Assembly (NCBI GenBank): GCA_937139415.1
Contig: CAKZPS010000009.1
Span: 1 to 60,119, forward strand
Reading direction: 5' to 3'
DNA length: 60,119 bases
Origin: an uncultured bacterium
GTDB lineage: Bacteria; Atribacterota; Atribacteria; Atribacterales; Caldatribacteriaceae
The notes under the pieces are model-generated. The model ran no database searches. It was not told the origin of the DNA and saw only the letters and a program-made list of their open reading frames with translations. Each line of letters opens with the position of its first letter. Within the stretch, counting starts at the first letter, position 1. Below, piece by piece: positions 42,401-50,901 of this stretch. A program made the position numbers and the translations under genes.

Positions 42401-42687
42401 AGACGTTGATTGCCCTCTCTCTGGCCTTAGCCATTTCTCGCCTGTGGCTCAAAGAGCAAGGAAACAACCGTTCTGCCAATTGTCTCTTTATCGATGAGGG
42501 GTTTTCGCCTCTTGATCGGGAACATTTGGAATTGGTAGCCGATGCGATTTTACGTCTGGGGAAAAGTGGGAAGATGATCGGCATTGTGACCCATGATGAA
42601 CTCTTTGCCGATTACTTCCCTCTGCGTCTTGAGGTAAGGGAGGGACAGGTTACTTGGAAGAAGAAGCTCGACTCTTCGCCGATATAG
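39430..42687 (+). CDS. sbcC: SbcC/Rad50-type SMC ATPase
   Basis: A 1085-residue Rad50-family protein. Walker A GPNGAGKSS is at residue 37, long charged coiled coils run on both sides of the zinc hook CPMCG (about residue 514), and the C-terminal head has the signature CSGGEKTL and Walker B LFIDEGFSPLD. It binds DNA ends with SbcD. Start and stop both overlap neighbours, indicating tight coupling with sbcD and nurA. Confidence 0.93.
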   Translation: MRPLRLVVRKFLGLEHVAIDFQEGDLFVIVGPNGAGKSSILEAIFFALYGRGIRAERGRRELLHRGFPDGSLRVELEFAVENACFRVVREFSLRRGGGAVLERKEKEGERERWRLVEDREQGVNREIEKILGFDANTFRSSVFLAQGETLRFVEATPAERFRILSSLFGLDILDSLRELVREDFNRLEGELAPQEERLRILQEEDLEEEKVSAQRELHAIQGELETLKKREEETRLRIQDLEKLCERSRFLAQEEERRKHLQRERSEALEKVKEDQMIDQARHVEAHFWQVWQEKVRERERMEEERGKKEERWQEIQRDYLHSLALLEERKRVKESLASELNTMRAKREALGEMEPILQEIARLKVKKGFLAKKLNEERERYSSLQEETIALEREVRTLEEELAVSAKIFRKEEEELLRWNEGGRKIEPLWQAVSLSVKELELKRREILRLTEELDKKKKQIEEWKREAERIRVGLQEKQKEERKAGEEYQSALRAFVVAELERRWEEEGKCPMCGSSVPFPGRVHGARRDFVGLERRYEALREEVKKYTARMEVLQEGIVRLRRELETVEEEKRRKEEEFEEVERAKKTAEEAIWKVLSELSWKERSFDWNRFREEYRRREESREELRRKYTQREQKLALNREKSANVKRWQEELFVRLNHMTRDLEELTGDLERKRIEVKRALAVQGIPEDDDLPENLLDRVMRSIWEEIEKKEALFNQVRTEEWGFMERVRLLEGSGKDLEKEVATLDEQLRKCAKEEEERKILFQEELTRLGWSEAQFYALMGKEKGNWQEKLSSIEGALRQVEERIRSLEQEIEVLQETLRVGELLSSCALHSSYQQGRGDFQLMFLSRLDLESLLEWEREEWNTLRQTMGEKENLLGSLRMKLHHLEERIRERSLLEGEIRAKREKKGLLETLLNALEARQFKNYLLRILFQKLEEEASRLLFSLSGERYVLRMRSESGATQMVVVDKRYGQEERFIHECSGGEKTLIALSLALAISRLWLKEQGNNRSANCLFIDEGFSPLDREHLELVADAILRLGKSGKMIGIVTHDELFADYFPLRLEVREGQVTWKKKLDSSPI

Positions 42688-43733
42688 CTGAATTTCTCGG
42701 ATCGGTGAGGGTTCAATTGGACCATTGGTTCCAGGAAGAAGGAAATTTTACTCACTCTTTTGTTGGGGAGGAGAGAAAAACCCTTGCGCCATCCGAGTTT
42801 TGGGAGGTTCAGGATTGGAGCCAATGGGAGGCCAAGCCTCGGGATGAAGTGGAGGAAAAGGTGAGACGTGCCTATTTTGTCGATGGGAGAATGCGTATTC
42901 ACGCCCGCATTATTGCCGGGACTACGGTCATTTTACTCGGTGAAATTGTCGCTGGCTATAGCGAATGGGATGCAGAGAAAGGGATTTCCATGGGATTTTC
43001 TCCCCAAGAGAGACCTCTCTTGCGGAGAGTACTGGGGGTACCTCACGAACTCTTGCAAGGGCAGATTATTGAGAAACGAGATTTGGACTTGGGGGAGGGA
43101 TTTATCTTTCAGTTGGAGGAATCAACCCGAGTTCCACGTGATGCCCAAGCAGGCGAAACATCGCGGCAAGCGTTTTTCAACGCTTTGAGCCGTTTAGAGC
43201 GAGATGTGGTCATTGATCTTCTCAACCGAGGGTTCCCGGTGATTAAAGATGGTATTCTCCCTACCAGTGATCGATTACTCTCTTTTCGACCGGGGGTTGG
43301 TCCCGTAGGGATGGTGAAGAGGATTGAGCAGGTTCCTCTTTTGCCTGTAGGGGCGGAATCGCTTTTTCTTTTGAATCGGGGAGAGCGCACTCCTTTTGTC
43401 AGTGTTCTCTCGGGGGAGGACCCTTCGTTATTGAAAGTTTTTTCCTATCTCAAGTTGGTAGCTCGGGAAGAACATCACCCTTGGAAAGGTATTGTTCGTC
43501 TTGAGGTGGTGGTGAGGAAAGATGATTTTGCCTCGGTAAAGGATGACATAAGTGTTTTTTTTAACGAGATCGCTTGGTTTTTGCCGACCCTCACCGGCGA
43601 TTTTCCCTGGCGTCGCCTTCCGGAAAATCTTTTTCCCATTATCGCTTTGGAAGATTATTTGGGTCAATTCTTCGCTGCTTCTCCTTGGGTGCAGTATCTT
43701 TGGCAGAAAAAGTTTTGGGGGGAAAACCAATGA
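42654..43733 (+). CDS. nurA: NurA-domain 5'-3' nuclease
   Basis: A 359-residue NurA-family nuclease that works with HerA in DNA end resection. A metal-binding aspartate is in AYFVDGRMRI (about residue 82) and a second in VIKDGIL (about 202), as in archaeal NurA. TTG 42654 lies inside the end of sbcC after AAGGGAGGGA. The stop overlaps the herA ATG by ATGA. Confidence 0.8.
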   Translation: MEEEARLFADIAEFLGSVRVQLDHWFQEEGNFTHSFVGEERKTLAPSEFWEVQDWSQWEAKPRDEVEEKVRRAYFVDGRMRIHARIIAGTTVILLGEIVAGYSEWDAEKGISMGFSPQERPLLRRVLGVPHELLQGQIIEKRDLDLGEGFIFQLEESTRVPRDAQAGETSRQAFFNALSRLERDVVIDLLNRGFPVIKDGILPTSDRLLSFRPGVGPVGMVKRIEQVPLLPVGAESLFLLNRGERTPFVSVLSGEDPSLLKVFSYLKLVAREEHHPWKGIVRLEVVVRKDDFASVKDDISVFFNEIAWFLPTLTGDFPWRRLPENLFPIIALEDYLGQFFAASPWVQYLWQKKFWGENQ

Positions 43734-45691
43734 GTGAAATGATAGGAACGGTTACCGGGCTTCGCGAAATTACCCCTTACCGTTTTTGGATTCGTCTTCA
43801 CTCTTCGAGGAACAGAGTGTTTGGGTTAGATGAGGTGGTGAAAGTAGAGTACTCGTGGGGAGAACAGAAATTTGTAGCCTACGGGATGATTACCGAAATC
43901 GCTGCCTCCTGGGATGGGACCATCTCCAGTGGGTATCAAGAGGAAGCCTGTCTTGAGGGGATTTATGCCGCTGTTTCCCGCTATCTCGGGCAAGTAGTGG
44001 TGACGCGAATCCTCAAAAGAGACGGAGATGACATGGTCACCGTGGCACCTTTTTTCCCTCCACCGGTGGGTACACGGGTGTTCTCGGTAAGTGAAGAGGA
44101 AATCGATGTTGCTCTTGGATTCCATGAGTTGCGCAAAGGTGAGCGGGCTTTGCCCTTTGGCGTGCTCACGAGCGGCAAGGTTGCCTATCTCGATCTCAAA
44201 TATATCTTGGGAGATAACGGCGCTCACCTCAATATCAGTGGACAATCAGGTGTCGCGGCGAAAACTTCCTACGCTACCTTTCTCTTGTGGATGCTCCTCT
44301 ACTATCCCCGATATAGCGGGATGACCAACGCTCCCTTAGCCGATACTCTCTCCCAGAGTCGGGCGATTGTCTTTAACGTAAAGGGAGAGAGCCTGCTCTT
44401 CTTGGATCGGTGGAATCGAGAGTGGCAGGAGGCGCAAGAAACTCAAGGAGAGGAGCATCGTCGCTTTGAAGAGTGGTCGACGATGTTTCGGGCTTTTGGC
44501 GTCGAACCTCATCCTTTTGAGAACGTGAAGGTAATGGTCACCCCCAAGGATACCCGTGGAACACCCTACTTGCATCACGCCCGTGAGGGGGTGAGATCTT
44601 ACGGCTGGGATATTCTCGACGTCGTGGAGCTTGGACTTTTACCGCTCATGTTCGATCCAGAAGAAATAGAGCGGAATCCCAATTTCAGCTTGGCGGTGAG
44701 TGTCATTGAGGATCTCTTGCGGGATCGCTATGAGCGATTGGTGGAGGAAGCAAAGAAAGAGCTCGCCGACAAGAAGACCTATAACGTCACTTTGGAAATA
44801 GACGGTTTAGATGAGGAGAGTTTGGTGCGTGTGTATCTCCACGCCGTGAAACTCGCTTATGGAAATCCGGAAGACGTTCTCAAGCGGTTTGGTCTTCCCA
44901 ATGATTGCGGGGAACTCATCGATATGCTCCATAGCGATGAGGGAGGCGGGGAAGGCGAGGTCAGCATGGAGTTAAAAAAGGAGCGAATTGAAGATCGAAC
45001 TATTTTGGCCATTTCGCGAAGGTTGCGGATGGCTCGCCGCACTGGGCTCAACCATTTGTGGAGGAGAATTGAGGTGAAGCAGTTATCCGAAATTCGAGAG
45101 GTTCCTCAGCCCACCTACACCATTGACTGGAATCGACCGGGTGGGGTGACGGTGATCGACATCGCCAAGCTCACCCGTTGGGGTCAGTGTTTTGTGGTCG
45201 GTGCGCTCCTCAAAGAGGTCATGCATAGGAAAGAGACGAGTTTCTTGGATGAGCCGGTGTTCATCTATCTCGACGAACTAAATAAATACGCCCCTCGTGA
45301 AAGCGGAGGACTCTTAGGAAGCATTTTTCAGGATGTTGCGGAGCGAGGTCGTGCATTTCGCGTGGTTCTCTTGGGAGCGGAACAGACCGCTTCGCAGGTC
45401 GATTACCGGGTGGTTACCCAGGCTTCGACGGTGGTGGTGGGTCGCCAGAAGCTTGCCGAGTTGGGGAAACCGGAATACGCCCATCTTGATGGATCGCTCA
45501 AGGAGAGGACTTCCGGTCTTTTGCCAGGGGAAGTCATTGTCGAACAACCCTTCATGCGCATCCCTCTCATGGTCCGTTTCCCACTCACTCCGTGGGCCAT
45601 TTCCGAGGAGAATCGAGGCGAAATCTACGGGAAAGAAACCTCGGAAGTCGTCGCGGAGAAGCCGGAGGATTTTTTGGAGAGACTCTTGTAA
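43730..45691 (+). CDS. herA: HerA-like DNA translocase/helicase ATPase
   Basis: A 653-residue HerA-FtsK-type ATPase. An N-terminal HAS-barrel-like region (MIGTVTG to about 150) precedes the P-loop GQSGVAAKTS (about residue 172), in which the usual Gly before Lys is Ala; this variant recurs, as I remember, in bacterial HerA-like proteins. Walker B is IYLDELNKYAP (about 512). It should form a hexamer feeding DNA to NurA. The ATG at 43730 overlaps the nurA stop; longer upstream frames only shadow nurA. Confidence 0.82.
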   Translation: MSEMIGTVTGLREITPYRFWIRLHSSRNRVFGLDEVVKVEYSWGEQKFVAYGMITEIAASWDGTISSGYQEEACLEGIYAAVSRYLGQVVVTRILKRDGDDMVTVAPFFPPPVGTRVFSVSEEEIDVALGFHELRKGERALPFGVLTSGKVAYLDLKYILGDNGAHLNISGQSGVAAKTSYATFLLWMLLYYPRYSGMTNAPLADTLSQSRAIVFNVKGESLLFLDRWNREWQEAQETQGEEHRRFEEWSTMFRAFGVEPHPFENVKVMVTPKDTRGTPYLHHAREGVRSYGWDILDVVELGLLPLMFDPEEIERNPNFSLAVSVIEDLLRDRYERLVEEAKKELADKKTYNVTLEIDGLDEESLVRVYLHAVKLAYGNPEDVLKRFGLPNDCGELIDMLHSDEGGGEGEVSMELKKERIEDRTILAISRRLRMARRTGLNHLWRRIEVKQLSEIREVPQPTYTIDWNRPGGVTVIDIAKLTRWGQCFVVGALLKEVMHRKETSFLDEPVFIYLDELNKYAPRESGGLLGSIFQDVAERGRAFRVVLLGAEQTASQVDYRVVTQASTVVVGRQKLAELGKPEYAHLDGSLKERTSGLLPGEVIVEQPFMRIPLMVRFPLTPWAISEENRGEIYGKETSEVVAEKPEDFLERLL

Positions 45692-45722
45692 GAGGCGAAA
45701 GAGAAAGAGGTGGAGTCTGCGA

Positions 45723-46115
45723 ATGTATCGGGAATTCATCGTGCGAACCCGTAGTCGGGAAGAATGCGTTTCCATTACCTCAATCGTACAGGAAGCAGTA
45801 GGAAGTTCTGGAGTGAGCGAAGGAATATGCGTCGTGTATGTACCGCATACTACGGCAGGGGTCATGATTCAAGAGAGTGCCGATCCGGACGTAATTGCCG
45901 ATTGTTTGCAGGTTTTGAGACATATGGTTCCGGATGGCCTTGCCTATCGACATGGAGAAGGGAATTCCCCCGCCCATATGAAGGCCAGTCTCGTCGGTTC
46001 TTCGGTGACTGTTCTCGTCGAAAACGGGAGGCTCCTTTTGGGGACTTGGCAGGGGATTTTCCTCTGCGAGTTTGACGGTCCTCGTACCAGGCGGGTGTGG
46101 GTAATGGTTCGATGA
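45723..46115 (+). CDS. yjbQ: YjbQ/UPF0047 family protein
   Basis: A 130-residue protein with family motifs HTTAGVMIQE (about residue 44), HGEGNSPAHMKASL (about 78) and LGTWQGIFLCEFDGPR. YjbQ proteins have been linked to thiamin-phosphate-synthase-like activity; the cellular role is unclear. ATG 45723 has AGAGGTGGAG upstream, 31 bases after herA, so it may end that operon. Confidence 0.85.
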   Translation: MYREFIVRTRSREECVSITSIVQEAVGSSGVSEGICVVYVPHTTAGVMIQESADPDVIADCLQVLRHMVPDGLAYRHGEGNSPAHMKASLVGSSVTVLVENGRLLLGTWQGIFLCEFDGPRTRRVWVMVR

Positions 46116-46203
46116 AGATAGTAAAATGAATGATGAAATTTTTCTACCGATCTTAAAGAGGTAGTGACTTGTAATTACTATTATCAAAATATTTCAACGA
46201 ACA

Positions 46204-46231
46204 TTGACTTCTATGAGGAGCGTGATATAAT
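46204..46231 (+). promoter_or_regulatory. Promoter of the MtaA-like gene
   Basis: TTGACT (46204-46209), 16 bases, TATAAT (46226-46231) preceded by TGA, an extended -10. Confidence 0.75.
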
Positions 46232-46273
46232 GGATTGTAAAATTAAATGATTTATAAAATTGGGGTGTAGAGA

Positions 46274-47323
46274 ATGGCCCGACGGATGAAAGAGAGATTT
46301 TCCCTCCGTAACATGACCCTAACCCTGTGGGAGACGGGACGACGTCCTATCGTCCCCCTCATGGGGTATCCGGGATTGCAACTAACCGGAACGAGCATTA
46401 AACAGAACCAATTTAACCATCTCGTTCAATTTCAAACCTTGAGTCGCCTCTACGATCGTTTTCGCCCCGATGCCATGTTTTTCCTCATGGACCTCTCGGT
46501 AGAGGCGAGCGCCTTGGGCTTGCCGGTTCGTTTCCCATTAGAAGAAACCCCTTCGGTAGAGAGCCATCCGGTACAGACCCTGGCTGACCTTGCACAGTTT
46601 GAGAAGATCAACATTTTAGGGGATGGCCGGGTGATGGTCTATCTTGAAACCTTGCGCCACATGCGGGTTGCTTTGCCTTGCCCAGTGGGAGCGTATGTGA
46701 TCGGTCCCTTAACCTTGGCCGGACTCCTTGCGGGAGCGAATGAATTGGCACTCAAAAGCATCCTCGAAGAAGAGTTCTTTGATAAACTCCTCAATTTTTC
46801 CTATCGCGTGGTTATGCATTACGCATCTGCCTTACGAGAGGAGGGTGCCGACATGATCATGGTCCTCGAACCGACCGCAGTTATTTTCGGTCCCCAGCAA
46901 TTCCGTAAGAGTTTAACCCCTCTCTATCGGGAAATGGTGGGAGTTTTCGATGATGTGGAAATCATCCTCCACGTGTGTGGCGATACGACTCATCTCTTAC
47001 GAGAGATGGCCGATACCGGAGTAGCGGGATTGAGTTTAGATAGCATGGTCTCTTTGCCCCAAGCTGCCTCGGTAGCGGGAGAGAATGTGCTTTTAATCGG
47101 CAACATCAGCCCCGTGGGCATGCTCCAAAACACCGATCAGGAAATTTACGTAGAGACCTATCGCCTTCTGGAAGCAATGAAAAATTTCCCCCTCTTTGTT
47201 TTGAGTACGGGATGCGATCTCCCCCAGGACGTTCCTCTTACCAACATTGAGGCTTTTTTTAAAGCCGGAAGAGATTGGAGACAAGAAGAAAAAACGCTCC
47301 TTTCTCAGGCTCGTCAAAAATAA
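46274..47323 (+). CDS. Uroporphyrinogen decarboxylase-fold methyltransferase (MtaA/CmuA-like)
   Basis: A 349-residue URO-D superfamily protein. The zinc ligands of corrinoid-dependent methyltransferases are visible: His and Cys in LHVCGDTT (about residue 236) and Cys in STGCDLP (about 316). This separates it from haem-pathway HemE, which lacks them. It should move methyl groups between a corrinoid protein and a thiol or other acceptor. No corrinoid protein or reactivase is adjacent, so it is an orphan here. ATG 46274 has GGGGTG upstream. Confidence 0.78.
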   Translation: MARRMKERFSLRNMTLTLWETGRRPIVPLMGYPGLQLTGTSIKQNQFNHLVQFQTLSRLYDRFRPDAMFFLMDLSVEASALGLPVRFPLEETPSVESHPVQTLADLAQFEKINILGDGRVMVYLETLRHMRVALPCPVGAYVIGPLTLAGLLAGANELALKSILEEEFFDKLLNFSYRVVMHYASALREEGADMIMVLEPTAVIFGPQQFRKSLTPLYREMVGVFDDVEIILHVCGDTTHLLREMADTGVAGLSLDSMVSLPQAASVAGENVLLIGNISPVGMLQNTDQEIYVETYRLLEAMKNFPLFVLSTGCDLPQDVPLTNIEAFFKAGRDWRQEEKTLLSQARQK

Positions 47324-47350
47324 TCCTTTCCCCCGTAGGGGGAAAGGATT
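47322..47350. terminator. Hairpin between convergent genes
   Basis: AATCCTTTCCCCC (47322-47334) pairs perfectly with GGGGGAAAGGATT (47338-47350) around GTA. It overlaps both stop codons and lacks a U-tract. Confidence 0.65.
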
Positions 47351-48584
47351 AGGGGGTAAGGGTAAGAATCTTTTTCGCTTGCTTGGGATAGCGGGCGATG
47401 AAACGGAGTTCGTCTTCGGTGAGAGGTTTTTGTTTCTCCACATTGGCAAAACGCGCCAGTTCCAAGATTTCTCGTGCTTCTTCCTCGTTTTTGAACTCGA
47501 TCTCTAACTTTTCGTAGACATTGTAGAATCCCTTGATACCACTGTATTCTCCCACCACAATTTGTCTTCCCGTTTCGATGATTTCCGGTTCGCCACGTCC
47601 TAATTCATCAAAGTCGTAGAGCTCGTAGTTTTTGCGATCTTTGAGTACGCCATCGGCGTGGATTCCGGAGGAGTGAGCGAAGGCGTTGGCTCCTACACCG
47701 GGTTGGGTGATGGGAATGGGCACGCGGAACGCGTAAGACGCGTATTTGCAGGTTTTCCAAGCTGCTTTGAGATTCACCCGCTCATCGAGTACGTATTTCT
47801 GGTCGTCTAAACCACTCGCATATTTGAGGGCCAAAATAACCGATACGAGGTCCGCATTTCCCGCCCGCTCTCCAACACCGTTTATGGTGGTATTGATGAA
47901 CACATTGCATCCTGCATCGATGGCTGCCTTGGCACCGGCTACGGAATTCGCCACTGCCATACCGAGATCGTTATGGCAGTGGAGTTCAATGGCCATCTTG
48001 GTTTTCTCCGCAATTCGGAAAATGCGGTCATAAATGGTAAAAGGACTGTCGTATCCCAGGGTGTCGCAGTAACGGAATCGCTCGGCACCCGCTTCTTTTC
48101 CCGCTAAGGCGAATTCGATGAGGAAATCAACATTAGTTCGCGAGGCATCCTCAGCATTGACACCGATTCCTTCAGCTCCTAAGGCTTTGGCGGTTTTAAC
48201 CGCTTCGGTCATGGTATCGAGCAATTGTTCACGGGTCATTCTCCCTTGGAACTTTCCCTGGAGCATCTGGTCAGAGGTAGAAATAGAGAGATTGAGGTAC
48301 TTGAGCTGAGGAACCATCTTATAGGCGAGCTCGACATCGCTTTTCGTTGCTCGTAACCATCCACTCAAGCGGATGGGGGAAAGAACACCCATATTGTGCA
48401 ATTCTAAATTGGCGTTCAGGTAATTCGTTTCGTGGCGAGTAGTCGGGAAACCGAACTCACTTTGATAGATACCCATTTCGTTGAGGAAAAAGTTTATCAT
48501 GGTCTTTTCGATTTTGGCCAATCCCAAACGTGCCGTCTGTACCCCATCGCGATTGGTGACATCGAGTAGATAAATCTTAGGCAT
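47349..48584 (-). CDS. Homocitrate/Re-citrate synthase-like DRE-TIM enzyme
   Basis: A 411-residue DRE-TIM metallolyase that condenses acetyl-CoA with an oxoacid. The DVTNRDGVQ start replaces the usual LRDG motif of LeuA; metal ligands lie in ELHCHNDLGMA, NGVGERAGN follows, and SSGIHADG ends the catalytic part. No LeuA-type allosteric domain is present. The sequence resembles what I remember of clostridial proteins annotated homocitrate synthase, some of which are Re-citrate synthases. ATG 48584 has AGGAGGTGG upstream and overlaps the aminotransferase gene by 8 bases. Citrate or homocitrate synthesis is therefore open. Confidence 0.75.
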   Translation of the reverse strand: MPKIYLLDVTNRDGVQTARLGLAKIEKTMINFFLNEMGIYQSEFGFPTTRHETNYLNANLELHNMGVLSPIRLSGWLRATKSDVELAYKMVPQLKYLNLSISTSDQMLQGKFQGRMTREQLLDTMTEAVKTAKALGAEGIGVNAEDASRTNVDFLIEFALAGKEAGAERFRYCDTLGYDSPFTIYDRIFRIAEKTKMAIELHCHNDLGMAVANSVAGAKAAIDAGCNVFINTTINGVGERAGNADLVSVILALKYASGLDDQKYVLDERVNLKAAWKTCKYASYAFRVPIPITQPGVGANAFAHSSGIHADGVLKDRKNYELYDFDELGRGEPEIIETGRQIVVGEYSGIKGFYNVYEKLEIEFKNEEEAREILELARFANVEKQKPLTEDELRFIARYPKQAKKILTLTP

Positions 48585-49782
48585 TGGTTCCACCTCCTGA
48601 AAGTTTCAGTACAAAATCACGCAAGCGGGTCATGCCTTTTTCAATGTTTTCTTGTGATGTGGCGTAAGAGAAGCGTAAATATCCCTCCATGCCAAAGGCA
48701 ATACCCGGCACACAAGCGACATGTGCCTCCTCTAAGAGGAGTTCTGCCAATCTCACCGAAGTACGGATCTTTTCTCCCCGGAAAGAATGAGCAAGGTAAG
48801 GACTAAAGTCAGCGAAAATGTAAAACGCACCCTGAGGAACGGGAAAAACAACCTGGGGGATTTCTTGGAGATACTGGACCATAAGCTTTCTCCGCTCATC
48901 GAAAATGCGCACCATTTCGCGGATTAAAGATGGGTCCGAACGGAGAGCGTGAGCTGCTGCTTTCTGGCTGATTGAAGTGGGATTAGAGGTAGAGTGGTCC
49001 TGCAACTTTTCCATGGCTTGGATAACTTCTTCAGGCCCTGCGGCATACCCAATCCTCCACCCGGTCATGGAGAAACTTTTAGAAACCCCATTAATGATAA
49101 TGGTTCTTTCTTTCATCCCGGGGAACGTAGCAATACTTCGGGGAAAATCACCTTCATAGACCAAGTGTTCGTAAATTTCATCAGAAATGACGGTAAGATC
49201 GTTCTCACAGGCAATTTGGGCGATTTGAGCGAGGAATTCCTCATCGAGTACCACCCCACTGGGGTTGGAAGGGTTATTGAGAATGAGGAGACGAGTGCGG
49301 AGAGTGAGTTTTTTCCGTATTTCTTCACTCTCAAAAACCAAAGTTTGAGGGTGACAATCGAGGAGAACCGGTTTCCCTCCGGCTAACTTTATTTGTTCCA
49401 GGTAAGTGACCCAGTAGGGCTTGGGAAGAAGAACTTCATCCCCAGGGTTACAGAGCACCATCATGGCGTTATAGAGAGAGTGTTTGGCTCCACAAGAGAC
49501 GATAATCTCGCTTTTTTGGTATTGTAAGTTGTTTTCTCGACTGAGTTTATCACAAATGGCTTCCTTCAGTTCTTCGGTTCCCGAAGTAGGAGTGTACTTG
49601 GTAAAACCCTGGTCAAGGGCTTTCTTTGCCGCTTCTTTGATAGGAAGTGGGGTATCGAAATCGGGTTCTCCGGCGCTAAAAGAGACGACATCGAGTCCTT
49701 TCGCTCTCATGGCCCTGGCTTTCGTGGAAATAGATAACGTTGCTGATGGTTCGATTTGTTTTATTCGCTCGGCAATTCGCAT
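48577..49782 (-). CDS. Class I aspartate/aromatic aminotransferase
   Basis: A 401-residue PLP enzyme of the AspC gamma type. Landmarks: SAGEPDFDTP, TPTSGTEELK, NNPSNPSG, SDEIYEHL and the PLP lysine in VSKSFSMTGWRIGY (about residue 236). It likely interconverts aspartate and oxaloacetate. Overlap with the citrate/homocitrate-synthase-like gene suggests it supplies oxaloacetate or transaminates the product oxoacid. Confidence 0.88.
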   Translation of the reverse strand: MRIAERIKQIEPSATLSISTKARAMRAKGLDVVSFSAGEPDFDTPLPIKEAAKKALDQGFTKYTPTSGTEELKEAICDKLSRENNLQYQKSEIIVSCGAKHSLYNAMMVLCNPGDEVLLPKPYWVTYLEQIKLAGGKPVLLDCHPQTLVFESEEIRKKLTLRTRLLILNNPSNPSGVVLDEEFLAQIAQIACENDLTVISDEIYEHLVYEGDFPRSIATFPGMKERTIIINGVSKSFSMTGWRIGYAAGPEEVIQAMEKLQDHSTSNPTSISQKAAAHALRSDPSLIREMVRIFDERRKLMVQYLQEIPQVVFPVPQGAFYIFADFSPYLAHSFRGEKIRTSVRLAELLLEEAHVACVPGIAFGMEGYLRFSYATSQENIEKGMTRLRDFVLKLSGGGTNA

Positions 49783-49801
49783 CTTCTCTCCCCTCTACTC
49801 A

Positions 49802-49830
49802 TTGCTTTCCGCTACACTCGGGAGTATACT
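49802..49830 (+). promoter_or_regulatory. Promoter of the TIM-barrel isomerase gene
   Basis: TTGCTT (49802-49807), 17 bases, TATACT (49825-49830), in the gap to the divergent aminotransferase gene. Confidence 0.45.
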
Positions 49831-49933
49831 TGGTTACATAGGACTTATGTTCCACAAAAGGGGTGGAAAGTTTTATTCTTTCTTATACAGGAAGATCGAA
49901 AAAAAGTCAATAATTTCCAAGGAGGTGTTGGGA

Positions 49934-50896
49934 TTGAAAATTGGCGTGTTTTTGGTGCTCTTCCAGAGTGAACCGCTCGAAAAGGCTCTTGACTACGTGA
50001 GTAAGACGGGAGTGGAAGCAGTTGAGGTTGGCACCGGTGGCTATCCGAGTAATGCGCACTGTCAACCTGGGAAGCTCTTGAATGACCCTGAGGCCTTGCG
50101 TCGCTTTCAAGATGCTTTCTCCGTAAGGGGTTTGGAGATAAGCGCCTTAAGTTGTCACGGAAATTCTTTGCACCCCAATAAAGAGATAGCCGAAAAGCAT
50201 CGTCAAGAGCTCGAAAACACCATTCTCTTGGCGGAGAAATTGGGGGTACAAAATGTGATCACCTTCTCCGGATGTCCCGGAGATTCGGACAACGCCCGTT
50301 ACCCTAATTGGGTGACCTGTCCGTGGCCTCCGGATTTCTTGGAAGTGCTTCGCTGGCAATGGGAGGAGAAGGTCTTGCCGTATTGGAAGAAGGTAGGACA
50401 ATTCGCCAAAGACCATGGAGTGCGGATATGTTTGGAAATGCACCCCGGTTTTGTGGTGTACAACCCGGAAACGCTCTTGCGTCTGCGACAAGAAATTGGG
50501 GAAGTGATCGGAGCTAATTTTGATCCGAGCCACCTCTTTTGGCAGGGGATCGACCCCATTTTGGCGCTGCGGAAATTAGAAGGAGCAATATACCATGTTC
50601 ACGCCAAAGACACGAAAATTGATTCCCTCAATAGCCCGGTGAACGGAAATCTGGACACGAAACCATATACCGAGGAGGCGAAACGTTCCTGGTTATTCCG
50701 CACCGTAGGCTACGGTCATGACTTCAGTTTTTGGAAAGATTTTGTGAGTACTTTGCGCCTGATTGGTTATGATGGAGTCCTCTCCATCGAACACGAAGAT
50801 TCGCTCATGTCAGGGAGAGAAGGCTTTGAAAAGGCGGTTGCCTTTTTGAGGTTATTGGTTATTCGAGAGAAAACTGGACAAGCATGGTGGGTATGA
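49934..50896 (+). CDS. Sugar phosphate isomerase/epimerase-like TIM barrel
   Basis: A 320-residue xylose-isomerase-like TIM barrel (IolE/IolH type). Candidate metal ligands are Glu in CLEMHPGF (about residue 166), Asp in NFDPSHLFW (about 198), His in YHVHAKDT (about 224) and Glu in SIEHEDS (about 281). TTG 49934 is preceded at the right distance by GGAGGTG. It is not close to the 7288 enzyme in its motifs. Substrate unknown; an inositol- or sugar-related role is likely. Confidence 0.78.
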   Translation: MKIGVFLVLFQSEPLEKALDYVSKTGVEAVEVGTGGYPSNAHCQPGKLLNDPEALRRFQDAFSVRGLEISALSCHGNSLHPNKEIAEKHRQELENTILLAEKLGVQNVITFSGCPGDSDNARYPNWVTCPWPPDFLEVLRWQWEEKVLPYWKKVGQFAKDHGVRICLEMHPGFVVYNPETLLRLRQEIGEVIGANFDPSHLFWQGIDPILALRKLEGAIYHVHAKDTKIDSLNSPVNGNLDTKPYTEEAKRSWLFRTVGYGHDFSFWKDFVSTLRLIGYDGVLSIEHEDSLMSGREGFEKAVAFLRLLVIREKTGQAWWV

Positions 50897-50901
50897 GATA
50901 C

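Noticed and set aside
43574-43729. Longer HerA start upstream
   Set aside because: The extension only shadows nurA in another frame; the ATG at 43730 gives the family N-terminus and an ATGA overlap.
45333-45722. Longer YjbQ frame upstream
   Set aside because: It lies inside herA and is arginine-rich shadow sequence; ATG 45723 has a strong ribosome site and the correct family length.
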